Origin: CAXXOK01 sp963678055 | Lineage (GTDB): Bacteria > Bacillota > Clostridia > Christensenellales > Aristaeellaceae | Assembly: GCA_963678055.1 (NCBI GenBank) | Contig: OY782679.1 | Location: 1,674,001 to 1,738,000, forward strand | Length of the DNA stretch: 64,000 bases | Reading direction: 5' to 3' | Part shown: piece after piece, positions 42,547 to 51,594 of the stretch | How positions within the stretch are numbered: position 1 is the first letter of the stretch | How the letters are laid out: the number at the start of each line of letters is the position of its first letter | Program-made: the position numbers and the translations under genes | The notes under the pieces: model-generated | The model's database searches: none | Seen by the model: only the letters and a program-made list of their open reading frames with translations | Told to the model about the DNA's origin: nothing

Positions 42547-43626
42547 CTATCTTTTTATGATCTCAATCGCCTTTTCCGGGCAGAGTTCATGACAGCAAAA
42601 ACAGGAAATACACCCCTTTTTGGGGATGAAGGCAACCTTGTCCGTAATGGTTATGATTTGCTTGGGACACCCGACCATACATTTGCCGCATCCCACGCAT
42701 TTTTCTTTGATAACAACCGGCCTGGTGGAGGTTCTCCCCCACAGCCATTTCCCGATGCCCCCACCGGAGCGGGATGTGGACTTGTCCACATAGCTATCCG
42801 GGAGCTGAAACGGCGGCTCGGCCGGTGTTACGGTGTCACCCACAGTCATCACGGTTTTGGGATCAACAAGCCCACGCCTGCGCGCCAGCAGTATGGTGCG
42901 TACCATATGGGGATTGATGTTCATCAGCTGCGCGCAGATCTCATCGGCATCGTATGCGCTTTTGGATGCCAGGGTATAGCCCATATGCCGTACCGTGCCG
43001 CCACTGGGGCCGTTGCCTTCCATGCAGTCGATGGCATCAACCAGGTTCAGTTGCGGCTTGACCGTTTCATGTAAATCCAAAAGCAGTTTGGTAAAGGGCT
43101 CAATCGTCGCTTTTGTGCAATGATACTCGGCTTTTTTGATGCCAGGTACGCTGCCGAACATATTTTTGACGGCGGCGGTCATCAGCATCAGGGCATGTGT
43201 TTTCAGCTTGGAACAGTTGATAACATAGTCAGACTCCTGAATCGGTGTGATGATTAGAAAGCCGTTCTTCTTGCTGCTGGAGGTATCAAAATTCAGCGTC
43301 AATACATCTTCCAGGGCCGAAAAGCCGCAGGTATCATAGGTTTTTCGCAGGGTGCGTTCGTTGTACAGGCCGCCGGCACTATCGGCCAGCACAATGTCCT
43401 TTACGCCCAGCTCCCTAAGACGTATGGCAACAGCCCGCAAAAACACGGGATGTGAGGTAGCTGCATCCGCCGGGTCTTTCGCCAGCAACATATTGGGTTT
43501 GAGCAGCACACGTGTGTCAGGTGTCAAGTCTTTGGCAACATCCAGCGCGTCAAAATGCTTGCAGATTGCCGGGTATATCGCATCCACATCGTATGTGTTT
43601 GCTTTTTGCACAGATACTATGGCCAT
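42547..43626 (-). CDS. DUF362 protein with C-terminal 2[4Fe-4S] ferredoxin domain
   Basis: About 359 residues from ATG 43626 (MAIVSVQKANTY); ATG 43635 or 43653 are possible. Residues 1-290 are DUF362: RVLLKPNMLLAKDP, VLADSAGG, VINCSKLKTHALMLMTAAVKNMFG, and DAIDCMEGNGPSGG. The C-terminus has two cluster motifs, CVGCGKCMVGCP and CISCFCCHELCP. Such proteins are common in Clostridia and methanogens, probably in electron transfer, but no reaction is established. It is followed by the rubredoxin gene on the same strand. Confidence 0.88.
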   Translation of the reverse strand: MAIVSVQKANTYDVDAIYPAICKHFDALDVAKDLTPDTRVLLKPNMLLAKDPADAATSHPVFLRAVAIRLRELGVKDIVLADSAGGLYNERTLRKTYDTCGFSALEDVLTLNFDTSSSKKNGFLIITPIQESDYVINCSKLKTHALMLMTAAVKNMFGSVPGIKKAEYHCTKATIEPFTKLLLDLHETVKPQLNLVDAIDCMEGNGPSGGTVRHMGYTLASKSAYDADEICAQLMNINPHMVRTILLARRRGLVDPKTVMTVGDTVTPAEPPFQLPDSYVDKSTSRSGGGIGKWLWGRTSTRPVVIKEKCVGCGKCMVGCPKQIITITDKVAFIPKKGCISCFCCHELCPEKAIEIIKR

Positions 43627-43699
43627 GCGGAACATCCATCCTTCATTTTTCATTTATTTTAGGGTGTATTCGGTGCACATCCACCGTTCCCCTGCCTTG

Positions 43700-43728
43700 T
43701 TGCATGTATGAAGACTTTACGGTATAAT
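43700..43728 (+). promoter_or_regulatory. Promoter of the SDR-ligase/ACP/oxoamine synthase operon
   Basis: TTGCAT at 43700-43705 and a perfect TATAAT at 43723-43728 with a 17-base spacer, about 40 bases before the GTG start. Confidence 0.75.
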
Positions 43729-43768
43729 CATCATGTTTTTATGCAGCAATTATACCGGAGGAACCTTA

Positions 43769-44584
43769 GTGAAAAAGGGTACCGTTTGGATCATCGGCGG
43801 CTCCAGCGGGCTTGGGCTTGCTACTGCGAATGCGTTTGCGACGGACGGTTGGTTTGTCATATCCGGCGCACGCTCATTTCAGGGTGAAGTGCAGGACCAT
43901 GGCGTTCGCCAACTACATTTGGATGTAACAGACCAGCAAAGCCGCGCAGCGTTTGTAAAGGAAGCGTTTGCACTATCAGAGCGTGTTGACGTTTTGATTT
44001 ACTGTGCAGCGATTTTGGTGCTGTCCCCCTGTGAACTGACATCGCAGGATGAGTTCACCCGCGTAATGCAGACGAATTTCATTGGCATGACGGCGCTGGT
44101 ATCGCAGGTCATGCCGGTGATGCGCCGGCAACACAGCGGGAAAATTGTTCTGTTCTCCTCCATCAACGGTCTGCTGGGCATTCCGTTCCAAAGCGCGTAT
44201 GTCGCATCCAAGCACGCGGTGGAAGGCTACGCCGAATGCCTTGCCATGGAATGCAAGGCGATGGGGATTCAGGTATCAGTGATTGAACCGGGAGACCACC
44301 GCGGTGGCAGCCAGCGCTGCCGCTTATCCGCCGCTGTGGATGATGCATCCCCCTACTATGCCGCCTATGGTTCCGCTATCGAGAAGATTCGTCAAGATGA
44401 AGCCAATGGGCTGGATCCATTCAAGCTGGCAAAGGCTGTACTGCGCAACACAAACCGCAAACGGATGCGTTTCCGTGTCCGTGTCGCCAAAGCGGATCAA
44501 AAAGCCGCTGTGATTCTGCACGATGCTTTACCCCCCAATATGAATATGAGAATACTACGCAATTATTACGGAAAGAAGGGATGA
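43769..44584 (+). CDS. Short-chain dehydrogenase/reductase, possible 3-keto-lipid-base reductase
   Basis: 271 residues from GTG 43769, chosen for CGGAGGA eight bases upstream; a frame extension to 43733 overlaps the promoter. The NAD(P) motif is IIGGSSGLGLATA (residues 8-20), and the catalytic triad is S131, Y144 and K148 (AYVASK). The usual NNAG motif is replaced by YCAA at 78-81. The C-terminal half, with VIEPGDHRGG and a basic FRVRVAK tail, resembles class members such as 3-ketosphinganine reductase. The stop overlaps the next gene by four bases (ATGA), so the two are translated together. The reduction of the ketone made by the neighbouring oxoamine synthase is inferred from this coupling. 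Confidence 0.82.
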   Translation: MKKGTVWIIGGSSGLGLATANAFATDGWFVISGARSFQGEVQDHGVRQLHLDVTDQQSRAAFVKEAFALSERVDVLIYCAAILVLSPCELTSQDEFTRVMQTNFIGMTALVSQVMPVMRRQHSGKIVLFSSINGLLGIPFQSAYVASKHAVEGYAECLAMECKAMGIQVSVIEPGDHRGGSQRCRLSAAVDDASPYYAAYGSAIEKIRQDEANGLDPFKLAKAVLRNTNRKRMRFRVRVAKADQKAAVILHDALPPNMNMRILRNYYGKKG

Positions 44585-47500
44585 CCATCTTACCCGTTCA
44601 CGACATCAAGAAAAACAGCGATTTACTTCGCTCGAATAAATCGCTGAAAAACCTATTTGATATCATCTCAAAATACGATGATACGGAAGCCGCAGTGTGG
44701 CTGGAAGACGGCAAAACCAAGACCCTGACCTATGCGGATTACCTCCGTATGACGAAAAACTATGCAGCCTACCTGCACAAGGCAATCGACGTGGAACCCG
44801 GTTCCTATGTCGTGATTTCCCTTGACACCTGCAAGGAATGGTTCCCCGTGTTTTGGGGCGTCATTCAGGCGGGGTTTAATGCGCTTTTGGTGGATGTCAA
44901 CCTCTCTGATGAGATGGTCAATTTTCAAATCAAGCAATCCGGTGCCAAGGCGATTGTCACCACTGCGCAGCGGCCACTGCTGGATTCGTCCATCTGCTAT
45001 GTAAATGCTAGTGATTTGTTCAAAGCCCCGGAAGTCGATGAATTTGTTTCCGGCAAATGGGGCGATCATGCCGCGCTGTGCACCAGCGGCACCACAGGCA
45101 CCAGCCGGATTTTTGATTACAACGGCGAAGCGATTATCGAACAGGTTCTTTCATCCGAACTCTTACATCACAACCTCAAACGCGCTGTGACCAATAAGAA
45201 TATCCGTTCGTTTGCGTTTCTGCCCTACCACCATGTATTTGGCTTTATCGTCAACTTAATGTGGAGCTGCTTTTTGGGCTACTCCAACATCTACCCCGCC
45301 AACCGCACCCCGCAGGCCATACTGGAAACCGCGCAGAAATGCCAGCCCCAGCTGCTGGTCACCGTGCCGTTGGTTGCCAACAATTTCTGTAGCGGACTCC
45401 TCAAAAAAGTGGCCAAAGAGAGCGCTATCAAGCGCGCTTTGTTCCACAGCATGACAGCCGTCAGCCTTGGCATCCAGCGGATTGCACCGGATTTCGGACT
45501 GACAATTGCTGAAAAGCTGTTTTTCGGCAGTCTGACTTCCAAGCTGCTGGGCTCTAGTATCTCCTGCATTATTCTGGGCGGCGCGTATACCCCTATGGAG
45601 CATCTTAAGCTCCTTAATTCCATCGGCTACTATACCATTTGCGGCTTTGGGATGACGGAAACCGCGATTACCAGCGTGGAAACCAGCTTAAACCTGCATA
45701 AGCGTATTTCCGGTTCCGTCGGCAAACCGCTGAGCAATGTGGAATACCGCGTCAATCCAAGCGACGGCCATGGCCGCCGGGGTGAAATGTTTATCCGCGG
45801 AAAGAGCCTGCATACAGGCCGCCTGGTGGATGGCAAGCTGATGCCGCCCGATACGATTGACGGCGGTTGGTACCCCACCGGTGATGTGGTTCGGCTGGAA
45901 CGCGGCGACCGCATGTTTGTGGAAGGCCGCGTCAAGGACGTTATCATTAACGAATCGGGCGAAAACGTATATCCCGATGAACTGGATAATTTTTTCTCTG
46001 CCATGACGGGAGTGGAACAGTCCACCGTGCTGGGCGTGCTGAAACCCGGTAAAAAGCAAAAGTACGAGGATATCGTACTGGTAATGAACGTGGGCGCGGC
46101 CTACAAAGACGATGAATATCTGGAAACCTTGATGCAGGAAATCAACACCCGCAACGCCAAGCTGCCCACACTGAAACGCTTGTCCCGTGTCATTGTCACG
46201 CCGGAACCTCTGCCGCTGGTCAATGGCATTAAAGTAAAGCGGGTTGCGCTCAAAGCGCTGATTGAGGATAACAAACTCGCCTACCGCGACCTGCGCATGA
46301 ACGCCTCGAAAGTTGTCATCACAGAAGCGCCGAAAGAAGTCGTTGCCCGCGAGGTACAACCCAGCGATTTACAGGTAGAGGAAATCAAGCAAAAGGTACG
46401 TGCACTGTATGCAGAAGCGCTGGATATCGACGCTGGATCCATTGGCGACGACGCACACTTTATTGATGAACTGGACGGCGACAGCCTGCAGGTACTGTCT
46501 GCGGCGCTGAAAACCGAAGAACAGTTCTCCATCACCATTCCGGTGGAAGAATATGGCCAGTGCACTACGGTTAACGATATGTCCGCACTGATTTACGCCA
46601 AGCTGAACGGCCGTACCGCCTATGAAAAACAAACCCAGCCGGACGAGGCGATTCAGCCCATCGAACGCTTTGAAGATACCCCCGAATACATTGCCTTCAA
46701 AAAGCGCATGGACGGGCTGATAGAACTCGGCGGTATGAATCCGTACTTTGTCTGTCACGAATCTCCGCTGCGCGATACCAGCATAATGGATGGTCAGGAA
46801 GCGCTGAACTTTGGTTCCTATAACTATGCCGGCATGAGTGGCCGCCCGGAAGTTGTGCAGGCCGCCAAGGACGCCATTGATAAATACGGCACCAGCGACA
46901 GCGGCAGCCGCCTGCTGGCCGGTGAAAAAGAGTTAAACATCGAACTGGAAAAAGAGATTGCTGCCTGGAAGCACACGGAGGACGCGCTTGTGCTCGTCGG
47001 CGGGCATTCAACCAATGTCACGTTTGTGGGTAATTTCTGCGACCAGAACGACCTGATTCTCTACGATGTTCTGGCACATAACTCCATCGAGCAGGGTTGC
47101 CGCCTGAGCCGCGCAACCACCAAGCCCTTCCCCCATAATGATTCCGAAGCATTAGAACGCATTTTGCGTGTGCAGCGTGAGCGCTTTGCCAAGGTGCTGA
47201 TCATTATCGAAGGCGCATACTCCATGGACGGCGATATCGCCGATGTACCGGCCTTTGTGGAAATCAAAAAGAAATATGGCTGCTTCCTGCTGGTGGACGA
47301 AGCACACTCTGCTTGCGTCATCGGCAAAACCGGCGGCGGTGTGGATGAGTACTTCGGCCTGGAACCCGATGATGTTGATATCAAAATGGGTACGCTGTCC
47401 AAGGGTCTTGGCACCTGCGGCGGCTATCTGGCCGGATCAAGCGCACTGATTACCTATCTGCGCTATAGCCTGCCCGGCTTTGTATTCAGCGTAGGTATCT

Positions 47501-47880
47501 CACCGGCGCTTGCGGGCGCTACGCTTGAAAGTATCCGCCAGCTTCGCAAGAATCCGCAGATTATGAAGGATATGAAGCGCAATATTGATGTCTTCGTCGC
47601 CGAAGCGAAAAAGCGCAACCTTGATATTTGCCTGGCCGGACATTCGGCCATCATTCCGGTCATGGTCGGTCAGGATGAGCATGCCTTCTACCTGTCCAAC
47701 GCAATGCGTGAAAACGGTGTGTTTGTTCCTCCCGCGGTATACCCTGCCGTTCCTAAAAACAAAGCGCGCCTGCGTTTCTGCGTGATTAGCGAACATAAGC
47801 CCGAGCAGATTGTAAAAGCGCTGGATACCCTGCTTGCAATCGCCAAGGAAGCCGATATCAAACTCCCGTCTCCCCAATAA
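44581..47880 (+). CDS. Acyl-adenylate ligase / acyl carrier protein / alpha-oxoamine synthase fusion
   Basis: 1099 residues, three enzymes in one chain. Residues 20-570 are an ANL-family adenylating domain: CTSGTTGTSR (167-176), GFGMTETAITSVE, YPTGDVVRLERGD, GRVKDVIINESGENVYPDEL and the terminal lysine region NGIKVKRVALK. Residues 600-675 are an acyl carrier protein, with S635 in DGDSLQ for phosphopantetheine. Residues 700-1095 are a PLP-dependent alpha-oxoamine synthase (AONS/KBL/SPT family): NYAGMSGRP, LAHNSIEQGC, LLVDEAHSACVIGKTGGG, and PLP lysine K941 in GTLSKGLGTCGG. Inferred sequence: an acyl chain is activated, loaded on the carrier and condensed with an amino acid, losing CO2, to an alpha-amino ketone. 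The SDR upstream may then reduce it. The amino acid (serine, alanine, glycine) and chain are unknown. No condensation or thioesterase domain is present. Confidence 0.88.
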   Translation: MTILPVHDIKKNSDLLRSNKSLKNLFDIISKYDDTEAAVWLEDGKTKTLTYADYLRMTKNYAAYLHKAIDVEPGSYVVISLDTCKEWFPVFWGVIQAGFNALLVDVNLSDEMVNFQIKQSGAKAIVTTAQRPLLDSSICYVNASDLFKAPEVDEFVSGKWGDHAALCTSGTTGTSRIFDYNGEAIIEQVLSSELLHHNLKRAVTNKNIRSFAFLPYHHVFGFIVNLMWSCFLGYSNIYPANRTPQAILETAQKCQPQLLVTVPLVANNFCSGLLKKVAKESAIKRALFHSMTAVSLGIQRIAPDFGLTIAEKLFFGSLTSKLLGSSISCIILGGAYTPMEHLKLLNSIGYYTICGFGMTETAITSVETSLNLHKRISGSVGKPLSNVEYRVNPSDGHGRRGEMFIRGKSLHTGRLVDGKLMPPDTIDGGWYPTGDVVRLERGDRMFVEGRVKDVIINESGENVYPDELDNFFSAMTGVEQSTVLGVLKPGKKQKYEDIVLVMNVGAAYKDDEYLETLMQEINTRNAKLPTLKRLSRVIVTPEPLPLVNGIKVKRVALKALIEDNKLAYRDLRMNASKVVITEAPKEVVAREVQPSDLQVEEIKQKVRALYAEALDIDAGSIGDDAHFIDELDGDSLQVLSAALKTEEQFSITIPVEEYGQCTTVNDMSALIYAKLNGRTAYEKQTQPDEAIQPIERFEDTPEYIAFKKRMDGLIELGGMNPYFVCHESPLRDTSIMDGQEALNFGSYNYAGMSGRPEVVQAAKDAIDKYGTSDSGSRLLAGEKELNIELEKEIAAWKHTEDALVLVGGHSTNVTFVGNFCDQNDLILYDVLAHNSIEQGCRLSRATTKPFPHNDSEALERILRVQRERFAKVLIIIEGAYSMDGDIADVPAFVEIKKKYGCFLLVDEAHSACVIGKTGGGVDEYFGLEPDDVDIKMGTLSKGLGTCGGYLAGSSALITYLRYSLPGFVFSVGISPALAGATLESIRQLRKNPQIMKDMKRNIDVFVAEAKKRNLDICLAGHSAIIPVMVGQDEHAFYLSNAMRENGVFVPPAVYPAVPKNKARLRFCVISEHKPEQIVKALDTLLAIAKEADIKLPSPQ

Positions 47881-47890
47881 TTCAGTAAAC

Positions 47891-47923
47891 AAAAAAGAAC
47901 GCTCCGTTTGGAGCGTTCTTTTT
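47891..47923. terminator. Bidirectional terminator after the lipid operon
   Basis: AAAGAACGCTCC-GTTT-GGAGCGTTCTTT stem, with an A run before and a T run after, ten bases after the fusion gene stop. It also serves the convergent nadR-like gene. Confidence 0.9.
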
Positions 47924-47929
47924 GTATTG

Positions 47930-48973
47930 CTATATTGTGTTTCCAAGCATTAGTGCGTCCACCAGCTTGATCGCTCTGGTTAAGCGCTGTTCGTAGTTAC
48001 CCGACAGGATGACGATCTTATCACCGAAGCCAAACTCCCTGTACATTCCAAGCAGTCGGTCGCTGAGCATTTTGCGGCGTTCCTGATCGCCGTTTAAACG
48101 CTGCCCGTCAGCCACCCAGCGGACATCCGGGAGCAGGAATAATACCATATCATACTTATCGGGATCGATATACGCTTCCACCAGCTCGTTGCGGTGACCC
48201 AGAAATAATTCCGAAAAGTAATCGGTGTAGGTCGCATCCGTATCGAAAAAACAGACGCGGTTGGCCGAACGCAGGGCGTGGTAATCTTGCTCGTATTGCA
48301 GATGGGCAATGCGGGAAAAGTCCGTATCGGTGAAAATGCTCTCGTCGTTGCCCAGGTAGTCGCGCGCATAGTAGCGGCCAACCTCTTCCGACCAGGATGT
48401 ATTATACAGCTTGGCCAGACATTTCGTCAGCGTTGTTTTACCACAGCTCTCCGTACCGGCAATGAGCACTTTCTTTGCAAAAAACGGTCTGGCAGACCCT
48501 AAAATGTAGTCCCAGTTCCCCAGAATATCGTTACGAATGGCCGTAGCCGATATCGGGTAGCGTGTACGTTTGGGATCGAAAATCTCCACAGCGGATTCCG
48601 GGAAATGCTGCTTGAGCATCGCTTCGAACTTCACATCGCCTGCAAAAAACGCGTCTATCGGTTCGGGCACCACGCGGCGCATTTCCTTACACCACTCATC
48701 CCAGCCTGAAGGATAGCGCGGGATACTGTCTTCATTCAAGACACGCACCGTGATGTGCTCCACATCCTGCACCTGCTGGGAAATCCACTGTTTACGCAGC
48801 TGGTAGGTGATAATCGGCAATCCGGCCTGGCGACAGATGTCGATCGTCTCCTGCTCGTTATCGGATATGACTACGATCAGTTTTTCGCAGCGCACAGACG
48901 CTTCAATGATTTGATATAGATGTCCTCTGTGCGGTGGGCAGAAGCGCCCGAAATACACGCCGATTTTATACAT
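47930..48973 (-). CDS. nadR: NadR-like NMN adenylyltransferase / ribosylnicotinamide kinase
   Basis: 347 residues. The N-terminal nucleotidyltransferase domain has GRFCPPHRGHLYQI (intact HxGH) and ISATAIRND near residue 142; the C-terminal kinase domain begins VLIAGTESCGKTTLTKCLA (Walker A). Together they turn nicotinamide riboside into NAD. The N-terminal helix-turn-helix of enterobacterial NadR is missing, so it is an enzyme only. Start is ATG 48973, with GGGAG eight bases upstream. It is a monocistronic unit with its own promoter. Confidence 0.88.
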   Translation of the reverse strand: MYKIGVYFGRFCPPHRGHLYQIIEASVRCEKLIVVISDNEQETIDICRQAGLPIITYQLRKQWISQQVQDVEHITVRVLNEDSIPRYPSGWDEWCKEMRRVVPEPIDAFFAGDVKFEAMLKQHFPESAVEIFDPKRTRYPISATAIRNDILGNWDYILGSARPFFAKKVLIAGTESCGKTTLTKCLAKLYNTSWSEEVGRYYARDYLGNDESIFTDTDFSRIAHLQYEQDYHALRSANRVCFFDTDATYTDYFSELFLGHRNELVEAYIDPDKYDMVLFLLPDVRWVADGQRLNGDQERRKMLSDRLLGMYREFGFGDKIVILSGNYEQRLTRAIKLVDALMLGNTI

Positions 48974-49006
48974 AGTGGGGTCTCCCTTCGGCTGTCAGTG
49001 GACTTC

Positions 49007-49035
49007 AGTATAGCGTTTTTTATGCATCATGACAA
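49007..49035 (-). promoter_or_regulatory. Promoter of the nadR-like gene
   Basis: On the minus strand TTGTCA (49035-49030), a 17-base spacer and TATACT (49012-49007), about 30 bases before the start. Confidence 0.75.
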
Positions 49036-49043
49036 GATTGGGA

Positions 49044-50321
49044 TTAGATTTTATACTGATTGGCATCCAGCTTCGGCGCGTGCTGCAACAGGTACTGTTC
49101 CGCCTCCGCATTCCACAAGCCGCCAGTTGTCTGACACCATTCTGCAAGCTTTGCAAACAGCGGATCTGTTTTCCCTTTTTCAGCAAAATCGTCAATCGCC
49201 GTCAGCGGCATGCTGATGTGTGTGTACAGCAGCTTTTTGCCGCCGGGCACATGGGGCAGGTTGAGTATGGTGTCCTTGGCTGCATCGATACCGCCGATAT
49301 GCGTAACTAAAATGGCGGGCGTGATGCGCCCTTCCCCTGCCAGCTGCAAGGCCTCGCGCATATCATCGGTATTCCCACCGGATGTACCCACGATGTGGGT
49401 CGCGTTATAGTGAACATTATAGAAGTTAAACGGTGCGGAAAATCCCGTATCGGTCGGCCCGGCAAAGAAGTTCAGGCAGCCGTCATGGGCAAGAATCGCG
49501 TCTCCCTGGGCAATGACCGCAGGCACAGGCGCAAAGACAAATACCTCGTCGTAGCCATCGTTTCCCGATATTGTTTTCAGCTCTGCTATAGGGTCGGGGA
49601 GCTTCTTTGTGTTCAGGTAAATCAGCTCGATACCCTGCTTCTTCGCTTCTTCCGGCGAAAGAATGGTTCTAGCATGCAAAAGCCGCTTTTCATCGATATC
49701 GGTCACCACAATTTTGCCGGGATGCCGGTCGCGGTGGACCAGATAGTCGATCATGGCAAGGCCCATCGGCCCTGCACCGGCTAGAATCGCCGCAACGCCG
49801 CCCGGCTTGATATCCATAGCGTGGGTATACTCGCCCTGCGTGGTGTGGTAACAGGCATGCACCGCGCCGATAACACAGGACAGCGGCTCGGACAGTGATG
49901 CACCGTAAAATGCATCCCCCGTAAAGGGCAGCACATTCCCCTGCTCAATGTAAATCGACGGAATGATGGCATAGGTCGCATCGCCGCCGATGTGCTGGAA
50001 GGTATACCCCGCCGCATCGTACGTGCCTTTGAGCGCAGGCTGGAGCGAAACACGCTGTCCCGCTTTATATTGCGCGGCGTATTTTGCGCCGACTTCCACG
50101 ATTTCCGCAGAAAACTCATGGCCGACGATGACAGGATTTTGCGCCACATCATTTGGCACACGCTTGTGGTCACTGCCCTGCATGGCAGCCTTGTACGTGG
50201 ACATGCAGATGGAGTCGGATATAATTTTAATGAGAATTTCATCCTCTTGTATTTGCGGGAGTTCAAAGCTTTCCAGCCGCAGATCATTTTTTCCGTACAG
50301 TCTCAACGCAGTTGTCAGCAT
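49044..50321 (-). CDS. Zinc-type medium-chain dehydrogenase (sugar-phosphate/polyol reductase-like)
   Basis: About 425 residues from ATG 50321 (AAGGA eight bases upstream); ATG 50330 overlaps that site. The catalytic zinc residues are C in SICMSTYKAA and H-E in IVGHEFSAEIVEVG; the Rossmann motif is ILAGAGPMGLAMIDYL followed by VTDIDEKR. The four-cysteine structural zinc site of ordinary alcohol dehydrogenases is absent. The length and the HIVGTSGGNTDDMREAL segment recall the SorE-type L-sorbose-1-phosphate reductase group. It ends the six-gene operon with PHP, aldolase/SDR, E1, E3 and E2. The substrate is not known. Confidence 0.8.
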   Translation of the reverse strand: MLTTALRLYGKNDLRLESFELPQIQEDEILIKIISDSICMSTYKAAMQGSDHKRVPNDVAQNPVIVGHEFSAEIVEVGAKYAAQYKAGQRVSLQPALKGTYDAAGYTFQHIGGDATYAIIPSIYIEQGNVLPFTGDAFYGASLSEPLSCVIGAVHACYHTTQGEYTHAMDIKPGGVAAILAGAGPMGLAMIDYLVHRDRHPGKIVVTDIDEKRLLHARTILSPEEAKKQGIELIYLNTKKLPDPIAELKTISGNDGYDEVFVFAPVPAVIAQGDAILAHDGCLNFFAGPTDTGFSAPFNFYNVHYNATHIVGTSGGNTDDMREALQLAGEGRITPAILVTHIGGIDAAKDTILNLPHVPGGKKLLYTHISMPLTAIDDFAEKGKTDPLFAKLAEWCQTTGGLWNAEAEQYLLQHAPKLDANQYKI

Positions 50322-50326
50322 ATTAT

Positions 50327-51583
50327 TCATCCTTTCGCAGCCTTGGCAAAATGTGCGATGCGGTCCGTTAATACTGGATACTTTCGTATTGTTTTTTCTG
50401 AAAACAGTCCATCGTTCAGGTCTTGGCTTGCTAACTGTTCATGACCGATCAGCGCCCAGGCTGCGTCAGCCAGGTGGGTAAATTCCGGCTGTGCCAGTTG
50501 CTTGCAAATGAAGGACTGGAACGGCGTGTTGATGTCCTCACCGGAGATTTGGAACAGGTCCTGCTCACGGCACAGGCGCATGATGCGTGTCAGCTGCTGC
50601 GTACTATTACGCGTAGGCATGAATGTGACGGCATGGAAGCCCGCCTTTTTCAGCCACGCAACTAAATCATCCAAGAATGCGTCCTCAAACGTTTGCGACT
50701 TTTTATCCCCCGTCACGCTTTGGCCAACATCGCCCAGATAGGCATACGCGGCGACCGCGCCGATCGAGCGAACAAACGCGATAAAGTCCAATATTGGCGG
50801 GCATTCATCCGTCGCGTCGATATAAAACTTCTGCACCAGATGGCTCTTGAACACGCCCAGCAGGCGATAATCGTAATAGGGATCCTCTGCATTCAGCAGT
50901 ATCTCGCGTGTGCTACCCTGAAGTTCAATCCCATAGGTATCTTTCAGCAGTGTAAGGATCGCTTCTCCCGGCGCGGCTATAGCAAGCGCTTTCTTTGAAA
51001 GCGCGTACAGAATATGCCGCTCCGTGACCGATCCCCCGTCATGTGCCTGGCTGATCGGGCGAATGTCACTGTCGTAATCCAGCTGCAACGCAGCATGATC
51101 GCACAAGCTGTTAAGCCGCTCCACCATCTTCCGGTTGCGCTGTTCCCGCTTGTTTCGATAGGGTGTAAGCCAGGCATCCGCCTTGGCAATGCTCTGGTGC
51201 GGGATACCATGGCAGGCCACATACGCAACGCCAATCTGATCCGGGTTGTTCAGCCTGACCGATTCAAACGGTGTCCCCTGCATGCCGCAGCGGCACTCAA
51301 AGCCGTTGGTCACGCTGATGCCAATGCGCTTGCCTGCCGCTAAAAACTCCTTCGCACCCGATACAGAATCGTGATCCATGATGCCCGCAGTTGCAAGTCC
51401 GTTCAGCCAAGCATGGTAGGCTGCGGAGGTTGGAGAATACGGCGAAAAGGAGTAGCTGGTGTGAATGTGGTTATTTACATAGGCCGTCCGCTCCGGCTGG
51501 ACATTTTGCTGGGTAAGCAGGGTGTCTAAATTGTCCAGGCGTTCCGTTGCTGTCGCGGCGTTCAGTTTTGCAATCTCTGTCAT
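50327..51583 (-). CDS. PHP-domain metal-dependent phosphoesterase
   Basis: About 418 residues from ATG 51583 (GGGAG upstream); ATG 51595 overlaps the aldolase stop and has no such site. The PHP motifs are NHIHTSYSFSPYSP (HxH), GIMDHDSVSGAKEF, and later histidines around VACHGIPHQ and HAVTFMPTRN, which build a trinuclear metal centre. PHP enzymes remove phosphate from sugar phosphates, histidinol phosphate or nucleotides. Its place between aldolase and dehydrogenase genes suggests a sugar-phosphate substrate, which is inference. Confidence 0.75.
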   Translation of the reverse strand: MTEIAKLNAATATERLDNLDTLLTQQNVQPERTAYVNNHIHTSYSFSPYSPTSAAYHAWLNGLATAGIMDHDSVSGAKEFLAAGKRIGISVTNGFECRCGMQGTPFESVRLNNPDQIGVAYVACHGIPHQSIAKADAWLTPYRNKREQRNRKMVERLNSLCDHAALQLDYDSDIRPISQAHDGGSVTERHILYALSKKALAIAAPGEAILTLLKDTYGIELQGSTREILLNAEDPYYDYRLLGVFKSHLVQKFYIDATDECPPILDFIAFVRSIGAVAAYAYLGDVGQSVTGDKKSQTFEDAFLDDLVAWLKKAGFHAVTFMPTRNSTQQLTRIMRLCREQDLFQISGEDINTPFQSFICKQLAQPEFTHLADAAWALIGHEQLASQDLNDGLFSEKTIRKYPVLTDRIAHFAKAAKG

Positions 51584-51594
51584 TTGTTCTCCCA

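Noticed and set aside
44581..47880. Large fusion gene as a nonribosomal peptide synthetase
   Set aside because: It has adenylation and carrier domains but no condensation, epimerisation or thioesterase domain. The C-terminal part is a PLP alpha-oxoamine synthase.
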